From the NCBI RefSeq assembly GCF_000308615.1, contig NZ_BAGB01000170.1:1-64000 (forward strand): a stretch of DNA of 64,000 nucleotides. The letters are read 5' to 3'. This stretch comes from Nocardia jiangxiensis NBRC 101359 (lineage in GTDB: Bacteria; Actinomycetota; Actinomycetes; Mycobacteriales; Mycobacteriaceae). The position numbers and the translations under genes are program-made. This document shows positions 16,653 to 25,597 of this stretch, one piece after another (position 1 is the first letter of the stretch; every line of letters starts with the position of its first letter). The notes below the pieces were generated by a model that made no database searches, was not told where the DNA came from, and worked only from the letters and a program-made list of their open reading frames with translations.

Positions 16653-17848
16653 CACGAGCGGTCATGCTGCGCGGTGTCGATCTGGCCGCGTTCGCCGTCG
16701 CGGTGGTCGCTCGGTTGCGGCGTGGCGGTGTCGCGGTCGCGCCGAGCGGGCCCGCGCTGTTCGTGCAGGCCCTGGGCCGCATGGCGCCGCGGTCGCGCAC
16801 CGAGATCTACTGGGCCGCGCGGCTCACGCTCGTGGATCGGATGCAGGACCTGGCCGCATTCGACGCGGTCTTCGCGACGGTTTTCGCCGACGCGGTGCTG
16901 GGTGTCGACCCGCCGAGCCGAACGCACGGACTGCCGAACGAACGCGCGTCGACCCCGGGCCCGCGGGGTCGGGGACAGCATCGGCAGGGTGGTGAAGTCC
17001 CTTGGGCGACACTGCAATCGGCGACCGCAGCCGACCGATCCATAGATCAGGGTCCGGCGCTCCCGGACGTTCTGCCGAGCCGGTTCGCGGCACGAGCACA
17101 GGAACCGTTCGACCGCTTCGATCCGGACGATCTGCGGACGATCGGCGCATGGCTGGAGCGGGCAGCGGCACGCTGGCCGCAGCGCAGCAGCCGACGCCAC
17201 GTAAGCCACCCGCACGGCAAACGGATCGACTTGCGGGCGACGATGAAGAACTCTCGCCGCACCGGCTGGGAGTCGACGGTGCTGGTCCGCACCCGTCCCC
17301 GAAACCGCCCGCGCCGCATCGTCATGATCTGCGACGTCAGCCGCTCCATGCAGCCGTATTCGACGATCTACCTGCACCTGATGCGGGCCGCTGTGCAACG
17401 CCGTTCGCCCGATCGCCCCGAGGTGTTCGCCTTCTCTACCCGGCTGACCAGGCTGACCTCGGTGCTGGCGCACCGTTCCGCGGATGCCGCGGCAGTTCGG
17501 GCCAACGACAAGGTGGTCGACCGCTACGGCGGCACGCATATCGGACGGTGCCTCGGCACGCTACTCGCAACGCCGTCCGGCAACGCGGTGCGCGGCGCGG
17601 TCGTCGTCATCGCATCGGACGGCTGGGACAGCGACGCTCCCGATGTTCTGGGCCGTGCGATGGCCCGGATCCGACGCCGGGCTTGGCGCATCATCTGGCT
17701 CGATCCCCGTGCGGGCGACCCGCGATTCCAGCCGACCACCGGTGCGATGGCAGCGGCCCTGCCGTACTGCGACATCCTGATGCCCGCGCACACCCTGGCG
17801 GGCACGCACGCGTTCATACAAGCCCTGACATCGGCGATTGTCACCTGA
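16649..17848 (+). CDS. coxE: CoxE, von Willebrand factor A protein
   Basis: A 399-residue VWA protein, last gene of the cox operon. The MIDAS motif DVSRSM is near residue 228, and GTHIGRC and SDGWDSD supply the other metal-contact positions. The N-terminal 180 residues are the helical part typical of CoxE/MoxR-associated proteins, with a poorly conserved Gly/Arg-rich stretch near residues 90-120. It works with the ATPase CoxD. It ends 39 bases from the convergent TetR gene. Confidence 0.9.
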   Translation: MTRAVMLRGVDLAAFAVAVVARLRRGGVAVAPSGPALFVQALGRMAPRSRTEIYWAARLTLVDRMQDLAAFDAVFATVFADAVLGVDPPSRTHGLPNERASTPGPRGRGQHRQGGEVPWATLQSATAADRSIDQGPALPDVLPSRFAARAQEPFDRFDPDDLRTIGAWLERAAARWPQRSSRRHVSHPHGKRIDLRATMKNSRRTGWESTVLVRTRPRNRPRRIVMICDVSRSMQPYSTIYLHLMRAAVQRRSPDRPEVFAFSTRLTRLTSVLAHRSADAAAVRANDKVVDRYGGTHIGRCLGTLLATPSGNAVRGAVVVIASDGWDSDAPDVLGRAMARIRRRAWRIIWLDPRAGDPRFQPTTGAMAAALPYCDILMPAHTLAGTHAFIQALTSAIVT

Positions 17849-17887
17849 TGCACGGCGTCGACGAACTCGGTCCAGAGATGTCCGTGT

Positions 17888-18454
17888 TCACTGCGCCATG
17901 GCGCGGAACTCGGTGTGTAGCGAGTCCTGCAGTCGTTCGAAGGTGTCGTCCACGGATTCGGGGAGGCCGAAGCCTCCCGCGGATTCGAGGGTGACGATCC
18001 CGTGGCAGACCGTGCGGACCATGCGCACCGCATGGATGAGGTCGGCGTCGGACAGGTGGTAGCCGCGCAGGGCCGCGGTGAGGACCTGGTAGGCGCGGGT
18101 GGCGACCTGAATGTAGGTGTCGTCGGCGGTGGTTGGTGCGACGATGCCCGCGGCGTAGCGGCCGGGGTGGGTGCGTGCGTACTCGCGATAGGCGGTGCAG
18201 ATCGCGCGCAGCGCGTCGCGGCCGGAGAGCCCGGCGGTGGCGTCGGCGAGCACGGTGGTCAACTCGCCGACCGACAGGATTGCCAGATCGCGTTTGACGG
18301 CCTCGAGATTGTCGATGTGCTTGTACAGGCCCGGCAGCGAGACGCCGCAACGCTGCGCCACCGCGGCGAGGGTGAGCCGCTCGAGACCCGCCTCGTCGGC
18401 GACCAGCGCGGCTTCGGCGATGATTCGATCGCGGGTGAGCCCAGCGCGCGGCAC
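17888..18454 (-). CDS. TetR-family regulator
   Basis: A 188-residue TetR repressor. Helix-turn-helix: TLAAVAQRCGVSLPGLYKHI. The C-terminal part (ICTAYREYARTHPGRYAAG) is of the WHG type. GTG 18454 is the first start after the stop of the preceding gene (5-base gap), so the two are one leftward operon and the repressor is the distal gene. Its likely operators are the paired 15-bp repeats at 19112-19146. Confidence 0.85.
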   Translation of the reverse strand: MPRAGLTRDRIIAEAALVADEAGLERLTLAAVAQRCGVSLPGLYKHIDNLEAVKRDLAILSVGELTTVLADATAGLSGRDALRAICTAYREYARTHPGRYAAGIVAPTTADDTYIQVATRAYQVLTAALRGYHLSDADLIHAVRMVRTVCHGIVTLESAGGFGLPESVDDTFERLQDSLHTEFRAMAQ

Positions 18455-18459
18455 GTCGA

Positions 18460-19095
18460 CTACCGGCCTTCCCGGCCCAGCACGATGCCGGTACCGGTGA
18501 TCACGATGAGCAGCAAGGGGCCGGACACGAAGGCCAGAATAGCGAGGCCCTGAATCAGGAACAGATACGCGATCCCCGAGCCGACGATCGCGACCGCCAT
18601 GGCGATGGCGGTGTAGCTCAGCCACCTGGGCAGAAGCCTGGACTGCACCGCCGCGACCGACAGTCCGGCCAGCAGGAACATCTTCGCCCCGTCGAACCGG
18701 CTCGTCAGCTCGAAGAGCAGATGGGCGGAATCCGGGGAACCGGTACGGGCCAGCGCCAGCCCGAGCAGGAACTGAGTGAACGAAATCAGCGCTGCCGCAA
18801 CGCCGGTCACCGCGGCGAGCCGAGTGACGAGCGGAGTACGGGCAGCACGAGCCAGGGCCAGCGAGACGACGGCCAGGCCGATGGCCGGCAGCCCTTCGGT
18901 CAGCAGGAACTGGGTGTCGAAAGCGCCGGTGTGGCCGGACAACTCGCGGATGATCTCGCTGCCGGAGTCGGCGAAGGTCGGAGCGGGGGCGCCGACGGTC
19001 AGCCCGGCGATCCAGGAGGCCGAATAGGCGATGCCGACGACGGCGGGAAGAGAGGTGAGAATGGCGCGGCGAGGGTGGGCGACGGCGGTGGACAT
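18460..19095 (-). CDS. Membrane protein with six or so helices, TetR-controlled
   Basis: A 211-residue integral membrane protein with about six hydrophobic segments and a short loop (VGAPAPTFADSGSE) after the first. It resembles the loose group of DUF4386-like actinobacterial membrane proteins, but I cannot name a function. ATG 19095 follows GGGAG; an in-frame TTG at 19104 is less likely. It is read ahead of the TetR gene with two operator-like repeats just upstream. Confidence 0.75.
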   Translation of the reverse strand: MSTAVAHPRRAILTSLPAVVGIAYSASWIAGLTVGAPAPTFADSGSEIIRELSGHTGAFDTQFLLTEGLPAIGLAVVSLALARAARTPLVTRLAAVTGVAAALISFTQFLLGLALARTGSPDSAHLLFELTSRFDGAKMFLLAGLSVAAVQSRLLPRWLSYTAIAMAVAIVGSGIAYLFLIQGLAILAFVSGPLLLIVITGTGIVLGREGR

Positions 19096-19111
19096 GATGG
19101 GCAACTCCCGT

Positions 19112-19146
19112 GTTAGTGCTATTAACTACAAGTTAGGGCAATTAAC
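19112..19146. promoter_or_regulatory. Paired TetR operator-like repeats
   Basis: GTTAGTGCTATTAAC (19112-19126) and GTTAGGGCAATTAAC (19132-19146) are 15-bp near-identical direct repeats, each with a GTTA/TAAC dyad. They lie 20 bp apart, about two helical turns, and 16 bases before the membrane-protein start. Placement and symmetry suit binding of two TetR dimers. Confidence 0.7.
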
Positions 19147-19427
19147 TTTGAAACGCAAGGCCGAGCGCGGCCGGGCGGGCGAACGGGGCAGTGTGGGCGA
19201 AAGTAGCTCTCGGAGCACGGCTTCGGAAGCTATGCCAGGACGTGGGGAAGGACGGCCGGTGGTTGTTCGCCGCAGCGGGTGGTGCTGTCCGGCAAGCGCA
19301 TGTCGGGCAAGGTTTGCGGCGGCGGTGTCGGCGACCGTGTGCAGTGAAGCTGCAAATGCCATGCGCCCCAGGAATATCGGGCTCGAACGGCCGCGCTTTC
19401 GGGTGACTCGGAGAGGGTGGGAGCGCT
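19147..19427. other. Intergenic region, no gene seen
   Basis: About 280 bases between the control region on the left and the stop of the TetR gene on the right. Open frames here are GC-driven shadows without ribosome sites. I see no clear RNA gene or repeat. Confidence 0.5.
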
Positions 19428-20150
19428 CTACTGTGAACGGGCGGCCGAGCGGCGACGTGGCTGCCGTTTCTCCGCCGCGGCCTCGGTACCGGGCGTAGCA
19501 GACTTGCGTTGACGGACTCCGCGGTTCGGCGGCACATGCACGGCGCCGGCTGCGGCCAAGGCGATTCGAACGTACCGTTCGGCGAGTTGGCTCGGGTCCA
19601 GTGGTCCGTCGGGTTGGAACCAGCGGGCGATCGATTGGCACATGCCGAGCAGTGCGCGCGCCGTCTCGGCCGGGTCGTCCAGGGTGAATACCGCCTCACG
19701 CTCACCGGTCTCGAGGATCTCGGTGAGCAGGGTCTCGATCTCTTTGCGGTGGGCGGCATAGCGTTTGCGGTTCGGCGGCGAAAGATGCCTGAGCTCCAGA
19801 TCGAGCGCGGCCAGCCGAGTCCGGTGTGCCATGTGCAGCACGATCGTCTCGATGACGTTCATGAATTTCTGCCTCGTACCGTCGCCGGCCGCAGCGGCGG
19901 CTTTGACCCGCCATGTCGCCTCGGCGGCGCTGAGTTCGAGCAGGGCGACGAACGCGCCTTCCTTGCTGTCGTGGTGATAGTAGAGCGAGGGGACCGTCTG
20001 TCCGACGCGCCTGGCGATGTCGCGAACCGTTGTGCCGTGGAAACCATGCTCGTAGAACGCCTCGAGGGCGGCTGTCAGGATCGGCGTCAGCTCCAGCGGC
20101 TCGTAGAGCCGCCAGTCGGCACCGGCTTGTGCGGCCTGTTCTTGCGGCAT
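19428..20150 (-). CDS. TetR-family regulator divergent from a thiolase
   Basis: A 240-residue TetR protein. Helix-turn-helix: TTVRDIARRVGQTVPSLYYH. The long C-terminal ligand domain (MCQSIARWFQPDG) is of the type common among acyl-CoA-responsive mycobacterial repressors, and the tail is basic. The start is set at ATG 20150; an open frame to 20279 would cover the divergent promoter. It faces the thiolase gene across a region with two inverted copies of an 18-bp dyad. It probably represses both genes and may sense an acyl-CoA (inference). Confidence 0.85.
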   Translation of the reverse strand: MPQEQAAQAGADWRLYEPLELTPILTAALEAFYEHGFHGTTVRDIARRVGQTVPSLYYHHDSKEGAFVALLELSAAEATWRVKAAAAAGDGTRQKFMNVIETIVLHMAHRTRLAALDLELRHLSPPNRKRYAAHRKEIETLLTEILETGEREAVFTLDDPAETARALLGMCQSIARWFQPDGPLDPSQLAERYVRIALAAAGAVHVPPNRGVRQRKSATPGTEAAAEKRQPRRRSAARSQ

Positions 20151-20240
20151 TACCCACCTATCGGAATCGTCGCGACCTGGGCCGAGTCTACTGAGTGGGT
20201 CTTCGGGAAGGCGTGAACGGCGGCGTAGCGGTATCCGATA

Positions 20241-20326
20241 CTTAGCGAGCGCTAGATAATTTGTGACAGATGTCTCCATTGCGGAGCATCCTTTGACTTC
20301 CGGTGGTCTATCTAGCGATCGTTAAG
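20241..20326. promoter_or_regulatory. Two inverted operator copies in the TetR/thiolase promoter
   Basis: CTTAGCGAGCGCTAGATA (20241-20258) and TATCTAGCGATCGTTAAG (20309-20326) are inverted copies with two differences. Each has a TAGCG/CGCTA-type dyad. A TTGACT hexamer (about 20294) lies between them as a possible -35 box for the thiolase. One site lies near each divergent start. Confidence 0.75.
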
Positions 20327-20369
20327 TGCATTGCGGTGTGAGCCGCCGCGCAGATCCAGGAGGACACCT

Positions 20370-21548
20370 ATGACTACGGCCGTTATCGTCGACGCCATCC
20401 GGACGCCGTCGGGCAAGGGCAAGCCCGGCGGGCAGCTGTCCGGAATCCACCCGGCCGCGTTGCTGTCTCAGGTGCTGACCGCGCTGGTGGAGCGCAATGG
20501 CATCGATCCGGGCATCGTGGACGACGTCCTCGGCGGGTGTGTCGGTCAGGTCGGTGAGCAGGCGGTGAACGTCACACGCAGCGCGGTGCTCGGCGCGGGC
20601 TTTCCCGAGCACGTTCCGGCGACGACGATCGACCGTCAGTGTGGATCCAGCCAGCAGGCGGCGCATTTCGGGGCACAGGGCGTGATCGCCGGTGCCTACG
20701 ACGTCGTCATCGCCTGCGGTGTGGAGTCGATGAGCCGCATCCCGATGGGGACGGCGCTGATGGGTGCGGATCCCTACGGCCCGAGCGTGGCCGCACGCTA
20801 CCCGGACGGGTTGGTGGGTCAGGGTATCTCCGCCGAACTGCTCGCGGCGAAGTGGAAGCTCGACCGCGACACCCTGGACGAATTCTCTGCCCGATCCCAT
20901 GCCCGCGCCGCAACGACAGCGGCAGCAGGCGGATTCTACAACGAAGTCGTGCCCGTGGACGTCGACGGCGTGGTCCGCCGGAGCGATGAGACGGTGCGGC
21001 CCGCCACCACCGCGGCAGGGCTGGCCGCGCTGAAACCATCGTTCCGGGATGAGGTGCTGCACAAGCGATTCCCGCAGATCGATTGGAAGATCACGCCCGG
21101 CAACTCCTCGCCGCTGACCGACGGCGCCTCGGCGGTACTGATCATGAGTGAGGCCAAGGCCGGGGCTCTGGGGTTGCAGCCCAAGGCACGGTTCCATACC
21201 TTCGCGGTTTCCGGCAGCAACCCGCTGCTGATGCTCGACGGTGTGATCCCGGCGACGAAACGTGCGCTGGAGCGTTCCGGACTTTCGCTGGACGATCTCG
21301 ATGCCTACGAGGTCAACGAGGCATTCGCGCCGGTGCCGCTGCTGTGGCAGCGCGAATTCGGTGCGGACCCCGACCGCCTCAACCCGCGCGGTGGAGCGAT
21401 CGCGCTGGGCCACCCGCTGGGCGCGTCGGGCACCCGCCTGCTGACCACGCTCGTACATCACCTCCAGGCCACCGGCGGACGCTATGGCTTGCAGACCATG
21501 TGCGAAGGCGGCGGCATGGCCAACGCCACGATCATCGAACGCATCTGA
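20370..21548 (+). CDS. Acetyl-CoA C-acyltransferase (thiolase)
   Basis: A 392-residue type II thiolase that cleaves 3-ketoacyl-CoA or condenses acetyl-CoA. All catalytic parts are present: Cys91 in DRQCGSSQQ, the HPLGASG histidine loop, and the second Cys in TMCEGGGMAN. NEAFAP is intact as well. ATG 20370 follows AGGAGG. No beta-oxidation partner is adjacent; the divergent TetR gene is its likely regulator. Confidence 0.93.
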   Translation: MTTAVIVDAIRTPSGKGKPGGQLSGIHPAALLSQVLTALVERNGIDPGIVDDVLGGCVGQVGEQAVNVTRSAVLGAGFPEHVPATTIDRQCGSSQQAAHFGAQGVIAGAYDVVIACGVESMSRIPMGTALMGADPYGPSVAARYPDGLVGQGISAELLAAKWKLDRDTLDEFSARSHARAATTAAAGGFYNEVVPVDVDGVVRRSDETVRPATTAAGLAALKPSFRDEVLHKRFPQIDWKITPGNSSPLTDGASAVLIMSEAKAGALGLQPKARFHTFAVSGSNPLLMLDGVIPATKRALERSGLSLDDLDAYEVNEAFAPVPLLWQREFGADPDRLNPRGGAIALGHPLGASGTRLLTTLVHHLQATGGRYGLQTMCEGGGMANATIIERI

Positions 21549-21728
21549 GCAACGGGCCGCACAGCCCCGTTGGCGCCACATGACATTCCGTGTGGCTTCC
21601 CTCCACGCCAAGCGGAATCCGAAATTTCCAGGGCGGTAACACTTCTCATCTGCCAGCTGCGACCACGGGGCGACGCGGCGACGTATCGGTCGCCGGTGTC
21701 GACAGTGGATCCTCGGTTTCTCTGGCTA

Positions 21729-22454
21729 ATGTGCCCGGTTGTGTCGACATACGAGGATTCGAAAACCCATCCTGTGCGGGCCGTTGTTTTCGACTGGCGG
21801 GGCACGCTCGTGTCCGAGCTCACGCAGCAGGGGTGGGCCCGGGAGGCGTTGCGGCGGGCCGGTCGGGAGCATGATGATGGCGCGGTGCGGGGGTTACTAG
21901 GGGATATTCGCAGGGCTGCCGGTGAGCCCAATCGTCTGCAGTCGCCGCTGGGGAACATCAGTGCTGAGCGGCATCGGGATACCTACTATTCGGTGTTTGC
22001 TGATGCTGGTTTGGATGACGAGCTCGCTGATGCTTTGTTCGCGGTGGATTCCGATCCGTCGTACAACATTTTCGCTGTCGATGCCGCCGAGACCCTCGCT
22101 TCTCTCATCGAGAAGAATTGCCGGATCGGTGTGTTGAGCAATATTCATTTCGATATCCGTCCCATGTTCGAGCGGGCAGGACTGCTCGGCTCGATCGACG
22201 CTTTCGTATTGTCGAATGAGCACGGAGTTCAGAAGCCTGATCCGGCGATATTCCGGTTGGCTCTGGAATTGCTCGGCACTCGTGCCGAGGAGACGCTCAT
22301 GGTGGGTGATCGTGCGTCCCGTGACGGTGTCGCCGTCGAGGTCGGGATGCCCACTCTGCTGGTGCCGCCGTTGACCGATCCGCGACAGCGGCGGCTGCAT
22401 CTGGTCACCAATGTCGTTGGTGCGCGGCGCAACTCCGAAACCGCAGGTGGGTGA
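21729..22454 (+). CDS. HAD-superfamily protein with unusual motif I
   Basis: A 241-residue HAD protein. Motif I is DWRGTL: the nucleophile Asp is present but the second Asp of DxD is Arg, so a phosphatase reaction is unlikely; phosphonatase and dehalogenase subfamilies also lack it. Motif II VLSN, the lysine motif KPDPAIF and motif IV GDRASRD are intact. The start is ATG 21729 or GTG 21741; both have weak ribosome sites. Codon use is less GC-rich than in neighbours, which may mean later acquisition. The substrate is unknown. Confidence 0.7.
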   Translation: MCPVVSTYEDSKTHPVRAVVFDWRGTLVSELTQQGWAREALRRAGREHDDGAVRGLLGDIRRAAGEPNRLQSPLGNISAERHRDTYYSVFADAGLDDELADALFAVDSDPSYNIFAVDAAETLASLIEKNCRIGVLSNIHFDIRPMFERAGLLGSIDAFVLSNEHGVQKPDPAIFRLALELLGTRAEETLMVGDRASRDGVAVEVGMPTLLVPPLTDPRQRRLHLVTNVVGARRNSETAGG

Positions 22455-22615
22455 GCGGCCCGTATCTGCCGGGCCGATACACTGCGCCCGTTCGTCACAC
22501 CGACGACCGGTCCTCGAGTCACACCGAGACCCTCAGGTTATCTCGGAAGACGGGCCGTGTCGTTTTCCGATGTCGTTTGGAGAAATACCGGCGGACCTAC
22601 GGAATCGAGTCGGAT

Positions 22616-23233
22616 ATGACCATCAACGAGACCGAATGGCTGATCACGAGCGACCGGATCCTGGAGGTGGCCTTTCGCGTCGACCTTCCCGAAGCCCACC
22701 GCGGAATGTGGATCCTGTCGTATCTGCCCACCAGCCTGCGCCTCACCCGTGAGCAGGCCGTCGTCGGGATGACGCTGGCGGAGATCGTGCTCACCGGCCA
22801 GCTCGACGACACCGACGAGTTCATGCCGGAGATCGCGCATCTGTATGCCGAACGGCTCGGTTTCGAGCTGGTCGACGTTGCGTGCATGCTCGCCGCGCGC
22901 TCGTCCTGCGAGGTTGTGGGCTGTGGAGCCGGCACGGGTCCGCTCGGTCCGAACGGATCGGGTGAACCATCGAATCCGTTCGGGCACCGGCACTCCGGCC
23001 GGATCGCTCAGGCGCCCACGGCTCGCTTCAGCGGCCGAGCATCCCGATCGAGTTCGGTGCGCCGCGTGCCGTCCGAACCGTTGGCGACGATGGTGACCAG
23101 GGGCAGGCGGCCGGGGCGCTGGATGCGGACGATGACGGAACCATCACGGGCACGGTCGAGTTCGGTGACGGCCACCGTGCGCAGGCGTCGGCGGACCGGC
23201 TCGGTGACGTCGTCGAATCCGTGTTCGTCGTAG
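22616..23233 (+). CDS. Hypothetical protein, 3' part overlapping the kinase gene
   Basis: From ATG 22616 about 97 residues look like real protein (MTINETEWLITSDRILEVAF, later LAEIVLTGQLDDTDEFMPEI): amphipathic and leucine-rich, with no membrane segment. Beyond about 22910 the frame becomes Ser/Arg/Gly-rich. It overlaps the convergent histidine kinase by 226 bases, which is suspicious. A shift by one frame near 22910 would stop at about 22965. I therefore trust the first 97 residues and not the tail. No family recognised. Confidence 0.45.
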   Translation: MTINETEWLITSDRILEVAFRVDLPEAHRGMWILSYLPTSLRLTREQAVVGMTLAEIVLTGQLDDTDEFMPEIAHLYAERLGFELVDVACMLAARSSCEVVGCGAGTGPLGPNGSGEPSNPFGHRHSGRIAQAPTARFSGRASRSSSVRRVPSEPLATMVTRGRRPGRWMRTMTEPSRARSSSVTATVRRRRRTGSVTSSNPCSS

Positions 23234-25293
23234 AGCAGCACTTCCACGCCGCGGCTGCGGGCCGCGCGGGCCGCCGCGACGACCGGTGAATGCGCGAGTT
23301 GCGGAGCTCGCAGTGCATCGCGCAATTCGGCTTCCTGCAAGGCGCATTCGTTCCGGACGTCGTCGATGGGCTCGGCCCCGGCGAGCTGTTCCAGGAGCGG
23401 CCGGGTGAGTCCGCCGAGTCGATGCAGTTGCCGGTCCCGCTCGGCGATCGCGGCCGCTTCGGCGGCTTCGACGGAGACCCGGTGCAGAGTGTCCGCGCGC
23501 AGATCCAGGACCGTGCTGGCGACCGGGCGGATGATCCGGTGGAAGAACGTCGCGGCGACCAGCGGTGCGAGATACAGGAACGGGACGGTGAACCCGTGCG
23601 TCCCGCCGGCGGGCAGACCGGCCCGGAACGCGAATTCGGCGAAGACGAGCACCATCGCGAGCCAGCCGAGTGCGACGCGGCCGCGTAGGCACATGAACGT
23701 GCACACCGCCCCGGCCGCGCCGAGGGACCATTCCTGCGCGGTCGTGTCCTGCCACAGTGAGCCCACGGCGGAGACGATCGCGAACTGTGCCGGACCGCCC
23801 GCGACGAGGATGGCCAGCGAGACTCCGAGCGATGGCGGGGCACCCGGCATGAGCAGGACCGCTGCCGTCGCCGCCACCGTCAGAACCACGCAGGCCAGGG
23901 TCGGCCACGGGTCGGACAACAGCGCCGGGGTGGTGGCGATCGAGGCGGTATAGGCGAGCAGATAGCACCCGACGAGCACCCTCGCAGCGGGCGTGCGCAT
24001 GCCGAGCAGGGTTCGCATACTCAGCGGCGCAAGGGATCTCGCCACCGGACCGCCGTATTCGTTCACGGCGGCGCGACGATCGATCAGCGGGCCCGACCAG
24101 TCCAGCCGGACCGTGGTTCCCGCGCCGGGACGGGACGTTATCGCGGCGCTGCCACCGCCCAGCTGCCGCATTCTGGCCCGGATGCTGAGTGTGATGCCGA
24201 GTCGATCCGGGCGATCGGCGGCGGTGTCGAAGCCGACGCCGTCGTCGGTCACGATCACGTGGAATCCGTTGTCGCCGACGTGAATCCAGACATGGCGGTA
24301 GGCGCCGGCGCCCGCGTGCAGCAGGCTGTTCCGAACCGCTTCACCGGCGGCCGCGGCGGTCACGCTCACCGCCGCGGCGGGGAACGCCCACCGCTGGGCG
24401 TCGGTCACGACCTCGACGGTGATCGGCAGCTTCGGATCGATGTGTGTGATAGCCGCGCGCAACCGGGCGGCGGTGTCCGGCGCATCGAGCACCCGCCCGA
24501 ACGGATGCTCCAGATCGTCGAGGTAGTTCAGCGTCCGTGAGGCCAGCCGCCGCACGGTGTCCCGTTCGCTGCCGCGGGCTGCGGCCAGCAGGGTGGACAT
24601 CACCCAGTCGTGGGTCAACGCGGCGAACCGCGCGCGTTCGTCGGCCCGGCCGCGCATGGCCGCGGCAGAGGCGGCGCCCCGGAACGTCTCGGTCTGGATC
24701 GTCTGTAGTTGTCGGCCGGTGCGAATGAACATCAGCAGGGCGGCCACGAACAGGGCGCTGTAGCCGCAGGCGTAGAGCAGATCCGGCACGAACGGAACGT
24801 TGACCTCCGGCGCACGGCCGGTGTAGTTGACGACCGTGGCGGTGGTCGCGGCGACGACGAGCGTCAGCAGGCTCGCCCACACGGGCCAGACGACCGCCGC
24901 GGACAGTCCGGCCAGCGCAGGGACATCCGCGAGCCATTGATCGGCGTGCAGCGGAATGTGCCGCCACGCGATCAGCCAGGTCCCGGTCGCCACCGGATAA
25001 CCCATCGCCGCGAGCACCGCGGCCCGCCGCATCCACACCGAGTCGGAATGAAAGCTCAACGCGCCCATGGCAAGTCCTGGACCGAACGCCAGGGCGACCG
25101 CGAACGGGGTCCACCATGTCGCGGCCATCCGGGCCTGATCTCCCATATCGGGTACGACGAGTATCAGACCCATCAGGTAGCCGACGGCGACGATACGACC
25201 GGCCAGCCGCCGGAAGCGGTCGGCGATCGCAACGTGGCCGCCAACCATCGCAATCACACGCCCCATCTCATCCGACCGCTGACCTGCTCCCAT
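23008..25293 (-). CDS. Membrane histidine kinase with a second, degenerate membrane module
   Basis: A 761-residue NarL-type sensor kinase. The first half has about six membrane helices (residues 30-200), a dimerisation helix with ALTHDWVMSTLL, and an ATPase domain with AAGEAVRNSLLHAG (N box), TDDGVGFD (G1) and SRPGAGTTV (G2). After residue 420 a second set of about six helices follows, then a coiled region (ERDRQLHRLGGLTRPLLEQL) and a soluble end. This looks like a second kinase unit without an ATPase. No response regulator gene is adjacent. Start ATG 25293 has a weak AGCAGG upstream; ATG 25266 is possible. Confidence 0.8.
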   Translation of the reverse strand: MGAGQRSDEMGRVIAMVGGHVAIADRFRRLAGRIVAVGYLMGLILVVPDMGDQARMAATWWTPFAVALAFGPGLAMGALSFHSDSVWMRRAAVLAAMGYPVATGTWLIAWRHIPLHADQWLADVPALAGLSAAVVWPVWASLLTLVVAATTATVVNYTGRAPEVNVPFVPDLLYACGYSALFVAALLMFIRTGRQLQTIQTETFRGAASAAAMRGRADERARFAALTHDWVMSTLLAAARGSERDTVRRLASRTLNYLDDLEHPFGRVLDAPDTAARLRAAITHIDPKLPITVEVVTDAQRWAFPAAAVSVTAAAAGEAVRNSLLHAGAGAYRHVWIHVGDNGFHVIVTDDGVGFDTAADRPDRLGITLSIRARMRQLGGGSAAITSRPGAGTTVRLDWSGPLIDRRAAVNEYGGPVARSLAPLSMRTLLGMRTPAARVLVGCYLLAYTASIATTPALLSDPWPTLACVVLTVAATAAVLLMPGAPPSLGVSLAILVAGGPAQFAIVSAVGSLWQDTTAQEWSLGAAGAVCTFMCLRGRVALGWLAMVLVFAEFAFRAGLPAGGTHGFTVPFLYLAPLVAATFFHRIIRPVASTVLDLRADTLHRVSVEAAEAAAIAERDRQLHRLGGLTRPLLEQLAGAEPIDDVRNECALQEAELRDALRAPQLAHSPVVAAARAARSRGVEVLLYDEHGFDDVTEPVRRRLRTVAVTELDRARDGSVIVRIQRPGRLPLVTIVANGSDGTRRTELDRDARPLKRAVGA

Positions 25294-25597
25294 ACTTTAC
25301 CTGCTGGTAGACGAGGAATCCTTCCGTCGATATCGGCCCCGGCCGGATTCGGCAGTGCGGTCGCGGAATTGATCACCACTGCTATGCTGCTGGCTCAGGA
25401 ATGGGGTGAGGTTCAGTGATATTCGAGGTCATGGCATACGATCGTGCTCCGTTCCCCCTCGTGCTCAACCGATTACAACCCTGATCGAGGATATGTCGCA
25501 CCACGGCACGCACGAACAGACATCCGCGCCGACGGACGGGCTCCACATGCCGCACCGTCGATCTGCACGACCGGACCGAGGTCGAGGTGAAGCCTGA
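25294..25597. other. Divergent promoter region with a 34-codon open frame
   Basis: About 300 bases separate the leftward kinase from the rightward P450. An ATG at 25493 opens a 34-codon frame (MSHHGTHEQTSAPTDG at its start) whose TGA is immediately followed by the P450 ATG, which would couple translation. It has no recognisable domain. It could be a leader peptide, a remnant of an upstream gene, or chance. Confidence 0.35.
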
